From positions 5,721,001 to 5,785,000 of the forward strand of contig CM062214.1 of NCBI GenBank assembly GCA_031216445.1: a DNA stretch of 64,000 bases. The letters are read 5' to 3'. Below are positions 30,329 through 43,960 of this stretch, piece by piece; the stretch's first letter is position 1, and each line of letters opens with the position of its first letter. Position numbers and translations under genes: made by a program. The notes beneath the pieces are model-generated. The model worked only from the letters and a program-made list of their open reading frames with translations. It was not told where the DNA came from and ran no database searches. The DNA is from Lateolabrax maculatus. Lineage: Eukaryota > Chordata > Actinopteri > Acropomatiformes > Lateolabracidae.

Positions 30329-32320
30329 CTGTAGGAAACATGAGGGAGATGGAGATGGAGAAGGGGCGGATAAAAGAAAAAGTGTTTAATTAGGAGTTAT
30401 GGGCAGTGGATACATTGTGAGCAGTCTTTGACTCATCTGTCCCACAGGCCGGACGATGACTTCAGTTTCAGTTCTTTGTTTAACTCATCCATCACACGAA
30501 TGCACACACACAGCTGGAGTTCTCAAATCATTAGTCCTCATAATGCCACCACAACTGTCCAACTGCCCGGAGATTTAAATCTGCTCTGCTCACTCTCATA
30601 CACACTCATCACGAGGGCACACACACTTCTCTTCTACTCTCTGGCAAATGCCCACAAATGCATATTCTTCCTCTTTGTCTCCTCTGTCTCACAAATACTT
30701 ATCCAAAGGGATTTAAAATAAACTCTAAAACTGCGATTGTGGAAAAATAGTAATAATGTCTAAAGTAGGTCACTTATGTTTTTAGAGGATAAAGCATAGG
30801 GAATTAATTTAGATGTTCCAGAGTGCATAAATTAGGACACACACACACACACACACACACCCTAATCAGCTGTGATTTCACAGATACTAATCTGATCTGT
30901 AAGGTTAGCCATGCTAGCCCGTGGATTTATTATTCCTAGAACATACACAAGCACTCAGGCTCAGCTCATAGCTCAGACCAATACTGATGAGACTGAAACA
31001 TATTTTCTAAGCAAAGTTTGGTGTGAGTTATTTGTAAGTAATGACAGTTTTATGGAGTCATTTTTCATTTTCTAAATTTGACACCAAATGAATCAGATAC
31101 ATGGAAATGGAGACGCAAAAATGGCATCCGGTCAAAGCATTTAGCTTTGGCCTTTATCTCCATTCTGTGAACTGTCTTCATCTTCTCAACAAAGCCTGAA
31201 GGTTTGGCAGACTGAGGCGATTATCCTGCCTAATACATTCAGTCTCAAAGGCACCTTGCTTTAGTGGAATTGAAAGATGTGAGAAAACAAGGCTGACCGT
31301 CTGACTGGCTGCCTCACTGGGTGACACAGTTTATTGCATCTGCACATTTGTACTGAGGCAGAAGGCTTTGGCTTTGGCGTCACTCCAGGCTGACGTTGGG
31401 TTTCTTTTGTTGTCGATGTAAAATATCATAAGAGTGCCAGGCAGAGCAGTTCCTTTCTTATTAAAGCGCACACTCATTTCAGACTGCAAAATGTGTGCAT
31501 GTGTGTCGCACACTTCCCACGCTCACTATGTCTCTGCGGAGGATCGGTTAATTAAAAGACAGTGATTCTGAGCAAGAGAGGCTTTTCAGGACCAGCTCTG
31601 GGCTTAGCATCTGTATATCCTCTAGATGCCGGCTATAAAACGTTTCAACCTATCCGCCATTAAGTACCACCACTGAGCAATCTGTTCCTTGTTATAGGAG
31701 GTCATATCATAAATGCAATTAAAAGAGAAAATTAATCCATCGACTATTTATAATGCAGCTTCTTCAGGGTCTATGTTGTGTGTTAGTGCCAGCATCCAGA
31801 GCTCCATTAGTCAGTTTGAGAGAGGAGAAAACAACAAAGTCAGAAATGGCAGGGGCAATTACTTGGGAACCGCAGGGAAAGTACAGTAACATGCTTGTTA
31901 AAATTAACTAAAATGTCATATTTCTTTTTGCAGCAATTCCCTCTCACCCAGAACTTCTACAGCTTTTCAACATGTAGTGTTTCTCTGCTGGCTCTAAACA
32001 GATGATGACATGAAAGGGAATAAACGCTGAGAGCAAGCTCCACCTAAACGCAAAGACTCCTGCTAACATCATGTTTAAAGAAGGACCGTTTGCTATGCTG
32101 CAGCAGAATCTTCTTTAAAGTATGGACATAGTGTGGACGTCTCACCCACAGATGAAGACACCTGATCACGCAGTCAGCAACATAGAGTCTGACTTCCAAA
32201 GCCTCCAATGAAAGGTGCACTGAAATTACTGAACTGTACAAAGCAATTATCTAGCAGTACGGAGCTCTGTTATTTTACTTTAATGGGATTAAAGTTTCCC
32301 TAATAAATATTTGTATATAA
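30329..32320. other. Region upstream of exon a
   Basis: Either the intron before exon a or the 5' flank. There is no recognisable signal-peptide exon or CpG-rich promoter. It contains (CA)n at about 30838-30860. Confidence 0.55.
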
Positions 32321-32330
32321 ACAATGGATC

Positions 32331-32530
32331 AAAGGGCCTGTGAATATTCTCATTCATCCAGGTCATAGTTATCTCAAGGAAACTGAATCGAACGCAACTG
32401 GACTTGGTTATATGTCTTTGAGGACGTTTCACCTCTCATCCAAGAGGCTTCATCAGTTCATGCTTGTCTGACTAGGCTGGGACTAGCCAAGTCCAGTTGC
32501 ATTCGATTCAATTTCCTTGAGATAATGGAT
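32331..32530. mobile_element. Hairpin MITE with 38-bp inverted arms
   Basis: Arms at 32370-32407 and 32487-32524 are complementary at 36 of 38 positions. The core includes GAGGACGTTTCACCTCTCAT and CCAAGAGGCTTCATCAGTTC, which I recognise as a very widespread teleost hairpin repeat. No coding sequence is present. Confidence 0.85.
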
Positions 32531-32559
32531 CAAAGGAATACGTGTACTGTGAAAGGAGA

Positions 32560-32970
32560 CAATCCTAAAGACAATTGTCACCCGATATTGCGGGTCCCCT
32601 CAGCTATACAGAATCTTTTTGCATCTTTTAGCTTATTGTTTTTTTTTTTTTCAGCCGAACAAATTCTGCTCTCATCAACCTTGTTTCCAGCAGCAGCTAT
32701 TTTCAGCAAGAAAACAAGTCGTGCACTACTTGACCAGCACCAAACAGCACACAAATAAGGTTAATGACTAGCTGGTGGACAACGTAGAGCATTTAGCAGC
32801 CAAGAGCCAGATATTTCCCTCAGGAGTTGTTGGGAGACCAAAACAGGGCTAAAAGAGATTGAATAATGGACTTACATATGTCAGGTAGCCTGAAACATGA
32901 CTCCTAATTAATGCTAATGCTGTTCTGTGACTGATGGATGTGTAAAAAGGCACTTGTTTGCTAAGAACAA
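32560..32970 (+). repeat. Family D dispersed repeat copy
   Basis: Ordered words AATTGTCACCCGATATTG, CCCCTCAGCTATACAGAA, CAGCACCAAACAGCACACAA, GACTAGCTGGTGGACAACG, GATATTTCCCTCAGGAGTTG and TGGATGTGTAAAAAGGCA align with the copy at 48390-48760. Confidence 0.75.
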
Positions 32971-34834
32971 CTAGTAGTTTGGTAGAGTATTGGTACTGAA
33001 CAGCCAAAGCCAGATTGTTCTCTTAGGCATTTTATTGATGGCCTTGGTCTTTGATTGATATATTTTATATATTCAAATTCTTCTCAAGATATAATATATT
33101 CTTTAATATATTATATCTTGATTTTTGCCTTAAGTGTATATGTTTCTTCTTAGAGTTGGTCCAGCACTTTTCAACCCACACCCTATTAAAGACCAATACA
33201 TGATAATGGCATCTCTCATTCAATAGTCAACCATTTGTTTCTTTGAGAAAAAGAACATATGTATATGGATAGCTATTAAGAACCAATTTGCTTGAATGGA
33301 GTAATGGAAGGATGAATGGATAGATGAAGGATTGGATTGATGGATGGAAGGACACGACCATATGCATAACTGTTAGCTGTGTTTTGAGTGTTTTCTCCTC
33401 CAACAGCTAGCCACCTGCTCTGGCTGAGTGCAACATATGTGACTCTACCATCAGACCTCTGACAGAATACTGGGAAAGAAGAACCTCCACTGAGATCAAA
33501 TATGGACAGGATGGATGGGTGGATGGCTGGTAGAATAGAAAGAGTGGATTAAAGGTGGATAAATGTGGATCAGAGCAGAACTGACCTGCTTTATATATTT
33601 GGACAAAACACACATGACATTTTTTGCCTATTTCTGTGTGAGGACATTCAGATTATAGCAGATTATGAGAATCATCTCATGGAAATGGTGCACAAAACAC
33701 TACTGGCCATTTACAAGGCTTTAGACTAGTGTCATGTTAGGTATTGACCATGGGGCCTTGCCAGCTGGCATTCTGTACGCTGATGCACTGCTGAATCTCT
33801 GTAGATGCCAACACAACCCTGTAAAGCCTTGCCAGGTCACTACAAGCTTTTTGACCATTCAGATTAGCCGGTCCCAGGTGCCTATGATAATATAATGGTA
33901 AATGTCTATGGTCTATGGCCATGGCTTTGCCCTCCTCAGTCCTGTGTAGTTTCCTTAGAGCTGTGGGCCAGGTAGAGTTGATCCATGCTGCCACCCTGAC
34001 TGTGGGCAGGACAGGTGGTTAGGAAGTGTGACAATGGTACTGAGCCAGCTGGTCCTCAGCTCGGTGAAGCTTGGGGGGGGGGGAGGGGGGATCTGCCAAC
34101 CAGCCAACTGGTGGCAAGTTCTCATTATAGTTATTATTAAACAGGCCAGATGAAAAATAATGCATGTCTTAATCGCTGTCATGGAGGCTGCTTCCTATAA
34201 AACTACACCAGACTTTACAGTACAATTTATAAGATTGGGCTGTAGTACAAAGGAGTGTCACATGGTCCACAATAATGAAGACAATGTAGTCTCACCTCAT
34301 TAGTCCAAGCAAAATATAGGTGTTAGGTATGGTCCTTGGCAGAAAATCCTGAAGCCTCGGAGAGTGATAAAACAAAAGGACACAATGTGCCGAAAGCTGG
34401 GCATACAAAGGATGTCTGAACCTTCAACTAAAAATGTTATCACCACTTCCATTAATTTACTGTATGTGACTGAGAAGACAGCATAACATGTTTATACAGA
34501 TTAGTGGCATCATATTACAAGATTTAGGGGTGTCAAACTTTCATAAATTCAGTTAACAGTCACCATCTAGCACTTAGGGCTGCAAAAGTTAGGCTGTAAC
34601 TTCCTGTCATATCTCAAAGCTACACAAGACAACTTTGAGAGCTGGCAGCCTCAAATGTCAGCAAGGAGAAACTGACTTATTTGAAATTCTGCAGAGCATA
34701 CTTTTCTTTATTAACCTGTCCAGGTCCACCAAGCTGTAGGATAAATTTATATGTCTTTCTGACAGTGAAATTTGTCATTTTCTGTAGGTATAAATGTGAT
34801 CACATCCAACACCAAAATATATGTTATTTGCTCT
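32971..34834. other. Non-genic stretch
   Basis: Contains GGAT-rich imperfect tetranucleotide patches at 33300-33360 and 33500-33560 and a G run at 34072-34088. No gene or element is identifiable. Confidence 0.6.
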
Positions 34835-35140
34835 TTAGCCACAATAGCTGTGTGGCTCTATGGATGGCAATGTTGGTTGGTCCAGACTGACATTTTGACA
34901 AATATTGGACTTTAGTTTATGACCAAATAAATGCAAAATTATTGACATCCCTAACAGCCTCAGCTGTACTTTATGCTTAGTACTAATTAGCAAATGTTAG
35001 CAAGTTATCACACTAAACTAGGACGGGGACCATGGTGTACCTATGTCACATCAGAGGTTAGATTTGTCAGTGCAAACATGTGAGCATGCTGACGCTGCAC
35101 AGCCTCGCAGAGCTGCATGGCTGCAGACTCTCAGTATTGT
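34835..35140 (+). repeat. Family E common teleost repeat copy
   Basis: GCTGTGTGGCTCTATGGATG, GCAATGTTGGTTGGTCCAGA, TTAGTTTATGACCAAATAAA, CAGCCTCAGCTGTACTTTAT, CTAATTAGCAAATGTTAGCA and CAGCCTCGCAGAGCTGCATG occur in the order known for one of the most frequent percomorph repeats, here with internal losses. Confidence 0.8.
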
Positions 35141-36413
35141 TGACCACTAGGCAGAGGTGAAAGTCAAGATCAAGTCTTTTTCAATTGGTGGTGGCGAGCT
35201 TTGAGCTAAGGAAATTTCTGAAAGGCTAGGCAAATAATTGTGTGTAAAGTCTCAGAGGAGAAGAGTGAATCATTTCAGGATGAGAAAATCTTTTTTCACT
35301 GCCAATGTGTTTGAACGACTGTTTTTCCCTTAAAAAAAAAACAAAGCCTTTGTGGTTAGAGTGGGAGTGCTGGTAACATGTCAAAGCGCTGATATACATG
35401 ATGTGGTACAAGACTCAGTGGGAGTATGGATGGTCCCAAGCCAGTAGGTTTTGTCCAACAGAGTGAGGCCGTCCAACAGGATGGACATGTTACCATTTCC
35501 TGGAACTATTCAGGGCATCCATCTGTCTGTGTGGAGGCGAGAACAGGAAACAATTTGGATGGATGAACGGATGGGTGGTCAGGTATAAACAGATCAATGG
35601 ATGATAATGCAAGTAGAATCGGTAATCAAAGACATGTCAATACTGAAAAAAAAAAGGTGTTTTTATGTGAATTTTAGAGGGGTTAGTCTTTAGTGAGGGT
35701 TTTATCAGGTACAATGTTTGCCAACAGATCAGTGTGACCAGGACAGTTGTTTGACAGGATCTGACAGCACAGGAGTGATCCATATTGTCCATATTTTTTT
35801 GCATGAGAATGAAGTATCAGTCAACACGGATGGATGGATGGCAGGCACGATAACATAAGGCAAGGTGTGACCAACTGTGACATCATACCGTTTCTAAGAT
35901 ACCTGGGTATCAAAAATCACATTGTATCTCTGCTAATTTCTCTTACTATATGTGGAAAAAAAGAAGCAGTGAAGCAGCAATCTTAAGAGTTTGCTATTTT
36001 CTGGAAGGGTGAGAGAGAGTGGAGTTAAGGGAAAATGTGCCATCTTTTCTCAGTAATACTCAGAGGGTAGATGTGTGAGAAAACTGCCTGACAACATCTA
36101 CCCAATGTGTGAACTGACTGTAGAACAGAAAATTATATCTACTAAACAGTGAATATACTATAAATGGGAAGTTTTTTTCAGGTTTAATAGTTTTATAAAA
36201 TCAGAAAATAGATCATTTCAAGATTATATTTAATTTTTCATCATGATTGCTTTTTCCCCACTTTTCTACAAGGCCAAGTCAAGGTGTGATAACTGCCATA
36301 CCTCATCCCAGCCAATTTATCCAATTGACACACATTGTGGATGGATGGGTGGATGGAATAGCTAATGGTGAAGCACCTTGGTTTCTGTAAGTTGCATCAC
36401 CAGTTCATTTGAA
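35141..36413. other. Non-genic stretch
   Basis: Scattered GGATGGATG patches near 35560 and 35830. No gene, splice-supported exon or clear element is visible. Confidence 0.6.
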
Positions 36414-36414
36414 A

Positions 36415-36463
<49 letters not shown>
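36414..36463. repeat. (CA)n microsatellite
   Basis: About 24 uninterrupted CA units. Confidence 0.95.
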
Positions 36464-36465
<2 letters not shown>

Positions 36466-36504
36466 GATACCTATACTCTAAACCAGACATGTCACGCAGT
36501 CTTT

Positions 36505-36720
36505 CAGCAGTAGGGATGTAATGGATCACAAAAATCACAGATCGGATAATTTTTTGGATCAGCCAATAGAAAAAGGAAAAAAAAGAGGGGGTAAGGTTAA
36601 ATTAATCTAATAAATTTAAATGTAAAGGCAATACAATGGTATTTCACACTATGATGGTAAAACTTTGCAATTAATCTGCAATTCACATGTGTACCAAACT
36701 GTCAGGGAGCTGTATGGATC
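36505..36720 (+). mobile_element. Truncated hAT-type transposon end
   Basis: CAGTAGGGATGTAATGGATC, then ACAAAAATCACAGATCGGAT and ATTTTTTGGATCAGCC, resembles the terminal region of teleost hAT elements, which typically open with TAGGGATGTAACG. The transposase region is lacking. Confidence 0.6.
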
Positions 36721-37509
36721 AAGGATCAACTGCAGTCAATTACACCACTATTCAGCAGATACTGTATATACACTTGAACGAGTCAAATTTGCTCAGGTCC
36801 ATCTACATGGCAGATCCTGAAAGACTGAACTTACTATACATGCATTTGGTTTATCTAAGATGACGTAGGCACTATGTTGCCAGCATCATCGACTCTCAAA
36901 GAAAGGGGAAAACTAGTGCACACGAGGCTGAGAAACAGGAGGACAAGAAGTAGGAAACTACATCTGTAGCTCAGGCATGAAGGAAACGAAAAGAGACTTT
37001 TTTTTCACGTATTTTTCTGTAATATTGTACAAATGTTTTTTTTTTTATATTTAATGAGAGAAAGTGCAGTAGAACATAAACATTCCTACATTAAATTGTT
37101 ATGAGGAGTCAGAGCACCAAAGGTTTATCTCTTAGGATTCCTCTTTATATCTCGGCTTAAAACAAAATCTAGTAAAAGACTTCAACTCATCACTCATCAT
37201 CCTCTACTTGTCTTGACGTGATTTCTCTTGGGACGTCACATGGGAGTTGCTTTGAACTTGACATGGCAGTTGGCCTGGTGTTGCTTGACTTGATATTAGA
37301 ACGCCTGATGTAAGACTGATGGTGTCAAATTGATCTCAGTGGAATGTAAATGTAAATCAAATACCAGTATAAGTTCCTTTGCATAAATATAACTGAAATG
37401 GAAAAACCTTTTGATAAAAATCTACCCAATACTTACAAACAAAAAAAGGAATTTAAATCACATTCAGTTTTAAAGTTGTTGAATCATTTAATCATGCAGC
37501 TCTGCAGCT
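36721..37509. other. Non-genic stretch
   Basis: Short T runs only; nothing identifiable. Confidence 0.6.
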
Positions 37510-37830
37510 GTGTATGTGTATGTGTGTGCTCTTGTACAACTATCTTTGTGAGAACCAGTTTTAGACCATGGGAGTGAGGACATTTTTGGAAAGTGAGGAC
37601 ATTTTGGCCAGTCCTCACTTTCTGAGACACCTTCAATGGGCTGTTTGAGGGTTAAGACTTGGTTTTAAGGTTCAGGTTAGAATTAAGTTTAGGTTCAGGT
37701 CAGGGTAAGTGTTGGGGTCAGGCATTTAGTTTTGATGGTTAAGGTTAGGGTAAGGGGCTAGGGAATGCATTATGTTAATGAATATCCTCGCAAGTATAGC
37801 TGTACAAACGTGTGTGTGTGTTAAAAAGTC
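37510..37830 (+). repeat. Teleost 'GTGAGGACATTTTTGG' dispersed repeat
   Basis: TGTGTGTGCTCTTGTACAAC, GAGGACATTTTTGGAAAGTG, CCAGTCCTCACTTTCTGAGA, TTGAGGGTTAAGACTTGGTT, TTAAGGTTAGGGTAAGGGGC and GAATGCATTATGTTAATGAA match, from memory, a repeat found in most percomorph genomes. The GGTTAGGG-like words in the middle belong to it and are not telomeric. Confidence 0.85.
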
Positions 37831-40800
37831 ACAAAATGTCAAGCTGAAATGCCATTTTTCACAGCTGTTTAAATTTGGGTTTTTTGCCTCTCCGGTTTCA
37901 GACATGTTTTATAGTGAACAAATGAAGAACCTGAAAACGTTTTGAACCATCCTTGTTCAGTTTGTAATTCAGGAAATGTTCATTGTAACAAGGCTTTGAT
38001 AGTCTAATGTCCTCCAAATCAAAGAGAAAGAGAAAAAAGGAGAAGAGAAAAAAGGTGAAGTCTTATAATATGCTAATCCTCAGAGACTTCCAGTTTATAC
38101 CAACATGCATTAAAGGAATTTAGTGGATTTGCTTTCAATATAAGACGTCGACCTCATACATCAAAACAACAAACTAATGCCATCCAAATGCCAGGCCAAT
38201 CATTCGATGCAAAGAAACAATACAGAGACTGAACCTATTTGAGGTAACAGTAAATCAACAGCCCCGTTCAGCTTGACAGCAGGGCTGCTTCAGCTGCTGG
38301 GTCTCCACAGCAACCGCAGGGATGCTGTCACCAGGGTAACCATTACCATAGATAAAGAAGGAAACAGAGTGTTCCGTGCTTATGTGACGTCTGTCCTGTC
38401 TGTCGTGTATCACCCTGAAATACAGCTGTAACGACAAGGAGCAGTAATGAGGTGCTCTGAGGTTATCAAAATAAACACTATCAATTTCACGGAACAACTT
38501 TCGCCTTTGCAAGTGAGCAGAGCGCAAAATTAATTCATGTCATTTAATAAATAGAGAAAATATCTGCTGATAAAATGAAGGAAACAGCAAAAATTCCTTT
38601 GCCACTCTTTGGCTTCTAGTCACTGTGAACCATATGATCACAAACACCCGCAACATTTTACAGAAATCAGATAAAGACCCACTTATAATCATCAGTGCCC
38701 TGCATTTACACAGCTTATGATAAGAGGTAGCATTAGACATAATTTCTAATGGCAGGAGGGCTTAACACACTGTGGCAAAAGTTCAAAGACAAATTATAAA
38801 TGGACCCATAAATTGTTCATTAATCTATCATAATAAAATTATGATCACTGAGGAATTACGAGGATGAGTTGGCTGCATGAAAAAGGGACACAACAGAAAC
38901 AAAATGTCTGCTTTCCTTTGATTTTATTTCCTAAAAAACGAATCATTCATTAAAATGTAATTTTGCAGCTATAGACGATATATGTTATTAGGAAGGGTCA
39001 TTGGTGATGAAAACAAAACTAATAAGACCAGGTGTTGGCTGTAGACTATTTATAGACCTCAGGCTGTATGGCCTTCTGTTTGATGTGAGAGGCCAGTGGT
39101 CTCAGTAGGTTTGCCCCCCTACTGAGCAACCTACATCAAAATTTTTCTGCTCTGAAACGTGGACTTTCAAGCAGATCGTTGACAGGACAAAATGCTCTGC
39201 TTTGGTGAAGAGGATCAACAATATAGCAAAACACAACGAATGGACTATACCAAATGGCAAATTGGATTATTGGGTTTAAACGTTCAAAGTACTGTAGAGA
39301 TGCAGTTCAAATGCACTACAAATGTAACTGTGCTGAAAACATATGAAACATTACCCCCAAACTGTGGTATGTATTGACCGTATTTATCACATCACGTGTT
39401 GACACATGCTTTGGGGTAGTCCTGATCCTGGAAAATCCATTTGACCCTGTTCCAAATGCCATAAAGGATTTAATATGAAAAACACATCATAAAGTCAAAT
39501 CATTTCAGGCATCTCAGACTCTTCACAAACATCCAAACTGTACATTGCTGTAGTCACTGCCTTGATCTAGACCACAGGGCCATACAATGAATAAGGTAAC
39601 GTATTCAATCAATTACTCAGGTACTCTTGATTTGTCTTGACTAAACCTGAAGTTACACTGTTACACAAAAAAACCTTTTGAGTTGTTTCAAGGGCATCCT
39701 ACCAGCTCTGTATGTTGTGGTACATGCATAAGAGTATCGCTCATCTATCCTACTGGATGAACATGCATAACGTAACATAACATGCATAACAAGGTTGTGG
39801 GTCTTACATTGCAGACAGAATAACACCTGTGAGCATTGGGATGGTAGGACGTTATGTTACATGAAGTTGGACATTAAGAGAGCAGAAAGAAAGGGAAAAA
39901 CGGACACAGAAATGCACCTCAAGAGCTCGACAAATATAAACTGCAGTTCAAGTGATTAAGGTCTATTTAAGGTGTTGGTGGTCAAAATAAATACATGTGT
40001 CAAACAGCTGGTGGCAGAATATTATTACACTGCATTCCAGAAATGTCAGAAAGTTGGCAGCAAAGTAATAATAACATCGCCTTGTAGGCTGTTGGAAACT
40101 GCCAGGTGCCTAACAGGAAGCAAACTAATGCAGGGCAGTCTGTTGGGATATCTATTACTGCTTGGTTGGTATCTAGCTGCCTGGCAGACTGCTTTGCTTC
40201 TTATCAGGCATCTGGCATCGCCTGGCATCTTTTTAGGCTGCCTGGCTGCTGCCTACTCCTGCTTGGCTCTCGGCGAGGCTTATACATATCGTTCTGCCGT
40301 CTATTAGGCTGATCCTATTGTTAAGAAACCTGTAGTTACTCGCTTAGTTAGTTGCCCAGCTGAAGGGACCAACTGTGATGGTACGATGTGTTCATCACCA
40401 GTGGTTGGCTCACTGCAGAAGGAGACATGTGCAGCTATCAGCGGCTGTGAAGGAGGCTGCTGTTAGTCTATTGAGTGGGTCAGCAGTTGTTGCTGTTCCT
40501 GCTCCTATCAAAGGCTGATGGGTAATAGATTCAGTAATAGTCTTCAGAAGACTGATGTCACATTTAATTCCTGATGTAAATACTTCTTTCCACTAAAATT
40601 ATCACAGATTACAGTAAGTACCATCTATTTCCAAGATATTAGGCTGTATCTGAGAATTATTCAAGTTGGGTTTTCATAAAAATGTATATCTCTGACATGC
40701 TTAAACAAGGTGTAGCAGTAGCACAAGTAGAGGTCAGTGATTTAATGTCAGTTACACAGCAATGTCTAGTTAATGTTTGCTAGTGTTGGACACCATGAAC

Positions 40801-41126
40801 TGCTGGTCATAGCAGACCAAGGTAGGTTGTATCAGCAAAACCCAGTGAGTGAATTAAGCAAGGGTGTGTTGTATTGCTTATGTATTGTGAAATGTGTTAT
40901 TTCTTGCTTTCTGGTTGCTTGTTAAGGTGCTATCACTTCCCCCACTTGAGCACAACAGCACAGCGAGCACACACATTGCAGATATATTTCGCAAAATTTA
41001 CCAGCAGCCTCCTACACATTTGTTATTTCTTATAATTTATTGATTATTATAAGGAAGTAGCCTATACCAAATAAGAGACAATTATTGCATCATTGTTAGT
41101 GCCATGATATTAGATTGGTCTAATAG
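37831..41126. other. Non-genic stretch
   Basis: No exon could be supported. A loosely repetitive CTGCCTGGC/GGCATC stretch at 40090-40280 produces chance open frames. No named repeat was recognised. Confidence 0.6.
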
Positions 41127-41420
41127 ATAGATAGATAGATAGATAGATAGATTACTTTATTCATCCCCGAAGGGAAATTAGGTCATCATAGCAGCCGGTA
41201 TATTTAAATACAATAAAATACAGTACAACAATAAAATACAATACAATACAATAGAATAAAATAGAATAAAATTAAATGTTCCAGTATATGGAGCGGAGTG
41301 TTGTACAGGGTACACAGTGCAAGGAGACATTTAGTGCAGTTCTGTGGTGGTGACTCTGACAGAGGTAGATGACTCCAAACACCGGATAAGTAATTTTCTG
41401 GCCAGAAATAGCAAATTAAA
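41127..41420 (-). repeat. (GATA)n and teleost 'ACTTTATTCATCCCCGAAGGG' repeat
   Basis: About seven GATA units followed by ATTACTTTATTCATCCCCGA, AGGGAAATTAGGTCATC, GCAGCCGGTATATTTAAATA and ATAAAATACAATAC-like runs, a combination common in fish genomes and often the 3' tail of a retrotransposon. Read on the minus strand, (TATC)n would be its terminal tail. Confidence 0.7.
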
Positions 41421-43372
41421 AAACGACTGTTGTGCCCTTCAATTTTTGTATTATTAACATGCTTACAACCCAGTGGATGAGCTGTGGACAACCTGAATGT
41501 CTAGGACAGGTTTACCTTCAGGATTCAGTTTGATGATTTCTTACGCACACACCCTTTCCACGCTCTTTTACCCACAGAGCATGATCTGAGAGCTTCAGTA
41601 AGTGGAGAAGGCACATTACAACACGGACGTGCACAAGTTGGTAAAACATCAATAACTATGCAGTCATGCAATAATTAAGACAAACACACGCAGGCAGGCA
41701 GAAGGCAGCACGGCGCCTCATCTGTGCTTCTCTGTCGCTGGGTCCCGTGTGACTGGCTAACACAGTCACGTGACAGCTCTGGGGCACTCGGTAGGTCAGC
41801 CAGTCTAGCATAAACAGAACTGGGGAGACATCCTGGGCTGCGGTGACGTGCTCATACACACATACGCACATGAGCACTGAGACCTTAATTGACACATGCG
41901 CTCCCAACACACACACACACACACATACACTTACACAAGCCAGCAGACATTTATTTGGAGGCGTAGAAGAAGACTTTAGCACTGGAACAGTCGGGCACTC
42001 ACAAACACTTAGACAGACTCATATTTTCAGTGGCAAAAATAGACTTTAAACTGGCACACACACACACTCTGTATCTGTCTTCTCCCTTCATACACAGATA
42101 TAAACAGACATGCACACAAAACAACACTCTTTCCACTTATTCCTCTGTCCGTAAGTCTCTCTTTCTCTCTCGCTCTCTCTCACACACACACACACACACA
42201 GTACATACACCACACTGGTCACCGCAGCGATGGTTGTATAAAAAGCCACAAACACTGACTTTAAGGCTTCAAGTATGTTTCAAATTGGGCAATAAGTCTG
42301 AAAAAGTTTGGATTATGTTCAAACCTGCCAGGAGACTAGAGAGATGCAATGCAGACAGGGTTGGGCATGTGGCAAAGATCATGAGGCAAATCGAGCCTCA
42401 TGATCAGGCCTGTTGATGGATTGGCAGTAACACCAGCTCTGGAAAGCTACTACATAAAAAACATGAAAGTCGGGAGGCTTGACTTGAACATGTTTGTTAG
42501 CAACATCTCCAGTCTGCAGCAGGGCTGGAGATTAGTTGTTTCTGTGTACAGACAAGCTCAGACTGAGCTGGGGCTGTGAAGCAGAGAGGCAACAGATTCT
42601 GCATCCATTCCTAAACAGTTCTCAACACCCTCCCAGCTGGCTGAAGCTAATGCTGTAGCTGTGTCCAACAACCTCCCATCTGGCCAGTGTTGTAGCTGCT
42701 GTGGGAGGGTGATACTATCTGATGACCACCCGCATGATCACAGACAGTAGGGAAGATATTCACCATCTTAGCTGGTTATCTGATTTCTTCTCCAGTTATA
42801 TATATATATATATATAATTTTTTTTTGGCAGCTTTTCAGTCATTTTGTGCCTCATTGTTGATATCTGATACACAGCACCGCAGATGGAAACATTTATTAG
42901 ACCATACATACTACACAGTTTGTTGCATGATGTATATTCCAATATGTGATCATGAAGAAAATAAAAGTGACCTTTCCTATTACATATGAGCCGACTAGTT
43001 TTTTGAGCCAAAAAATGACGATGTAACTTTCAAAACAAGGAATAAGCTAATCTTCCTCTTACAATGGACAAGTTGTAGGTTGTGGTCACACTTGTTTCAA
43101 ATAGGGCCTCTCATAGAATATACTTGCTTTTAAGTATGTGTTCACATGATAACTACCCCACCTAACCTGCATCCTTTGAAGCTTAGTTGTACGTGAAATG
43201 AATGCTATGCTGAAGGCAAGATGCAATTAAGGACAAGAATAGCGGCAGTATTTGAAGCAAGGTCAGAAGCAGACTGAACCAGTGACTATACAAATGGCAG
43301 AAAGTTTTGAGTTTGTCTATGATGCCTCTTTTTGGCTTACTGTAGTTATGTTTAAGTAGTGCAAACTTTGAA
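41421..43372. other. Non-genic stretch rich in CA repeats
   Basis: (CA)n patches at about 41909-41930, 42055-42066 and 42180-42200, and (AT)n at about 42797-42818. No gene is recognisable. Confidence 0.6.
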
Positions 43373-43960
43373 GTAGGGATGAAATGGTTAGTGGTTTAAT
43401 GATAAACCGTGGTAAAATTCCCAGCAGTTAGTATTACCATTTCAAATTTAATTATCATTAAAACTGTGTTAGATTTTTAGCTTTGGAAAACGTACCGTAA
43501 ATGCAGTCCAGCATCAACTGAAGTTATCAACAGTCTCCCAGATGCAAGCTGGCAAACGTGGGTTTGTTTTGCGTCAATGAAAATATGGCAGAAGGCAGTG
43601 ACAGCGTTCCGGACATATTTCAGCCAAAGAGGACTAAGTGTGGTCTTATTTTGTTTCTTGTAAGAGTGGTGAGGGTAACCTGATCTAACAAAATCAATGC
43701 AAAGGGTGGCAACACTTCAAATCTTACGAGCCATCTTCGTGGCCGCCACCCACTACTTTATAGCGAATGCAATGCAAGTTAACTTGTAGATGAGTGCATG
43801 TTGTGGGGACTTTGGCATGGAGGAAAATCTAATGGTAACACATCACATTTGATTTGGTTTTCATAAGTTTACATAAGGTATTGTTATTATTTTAATGTTT
43901 ATGTAAACAAGTGCATTGACTCACATGGAAGCTGCTTGTTAAGATGTGCACATTTGTCCT
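43373..43960 (+). mobile_element. hAT (ZBED-type) transposon relic with a broken BED finger
   Basis: GTAGGGATGAAATGGTTAGT opens like a hAT terminus. An ATG at 43585 starts MAEGSDSVPDIFQPKRTKCG, typical of hAT transposase N-termini, but the frame soon stops. A shifted frame at 43693-43782 reads INAKGGNTSNLTSHLRG, then RHPLLYSE and a stop. KGGNTSNL..HLR..HP.LY is the second half of a BED zinc finger with its His ligands. The Cys half and everything after the finger are missing, so it is inactive. Confidence 0.85.

Noticed and set aside
37640..37760. TTAGGG-like words suggesting interstitial telomere
   Set aside because: They are part of a known dispersed teleost repeat and not a tandem hexamer array.
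39972..40307. 111-residue plus-strand Leu/Ala-rich frame
   Set aside because: Falls in a loosely repetitive CTGCCTGGC stretch, is open in two frames, and has no splice or family support.
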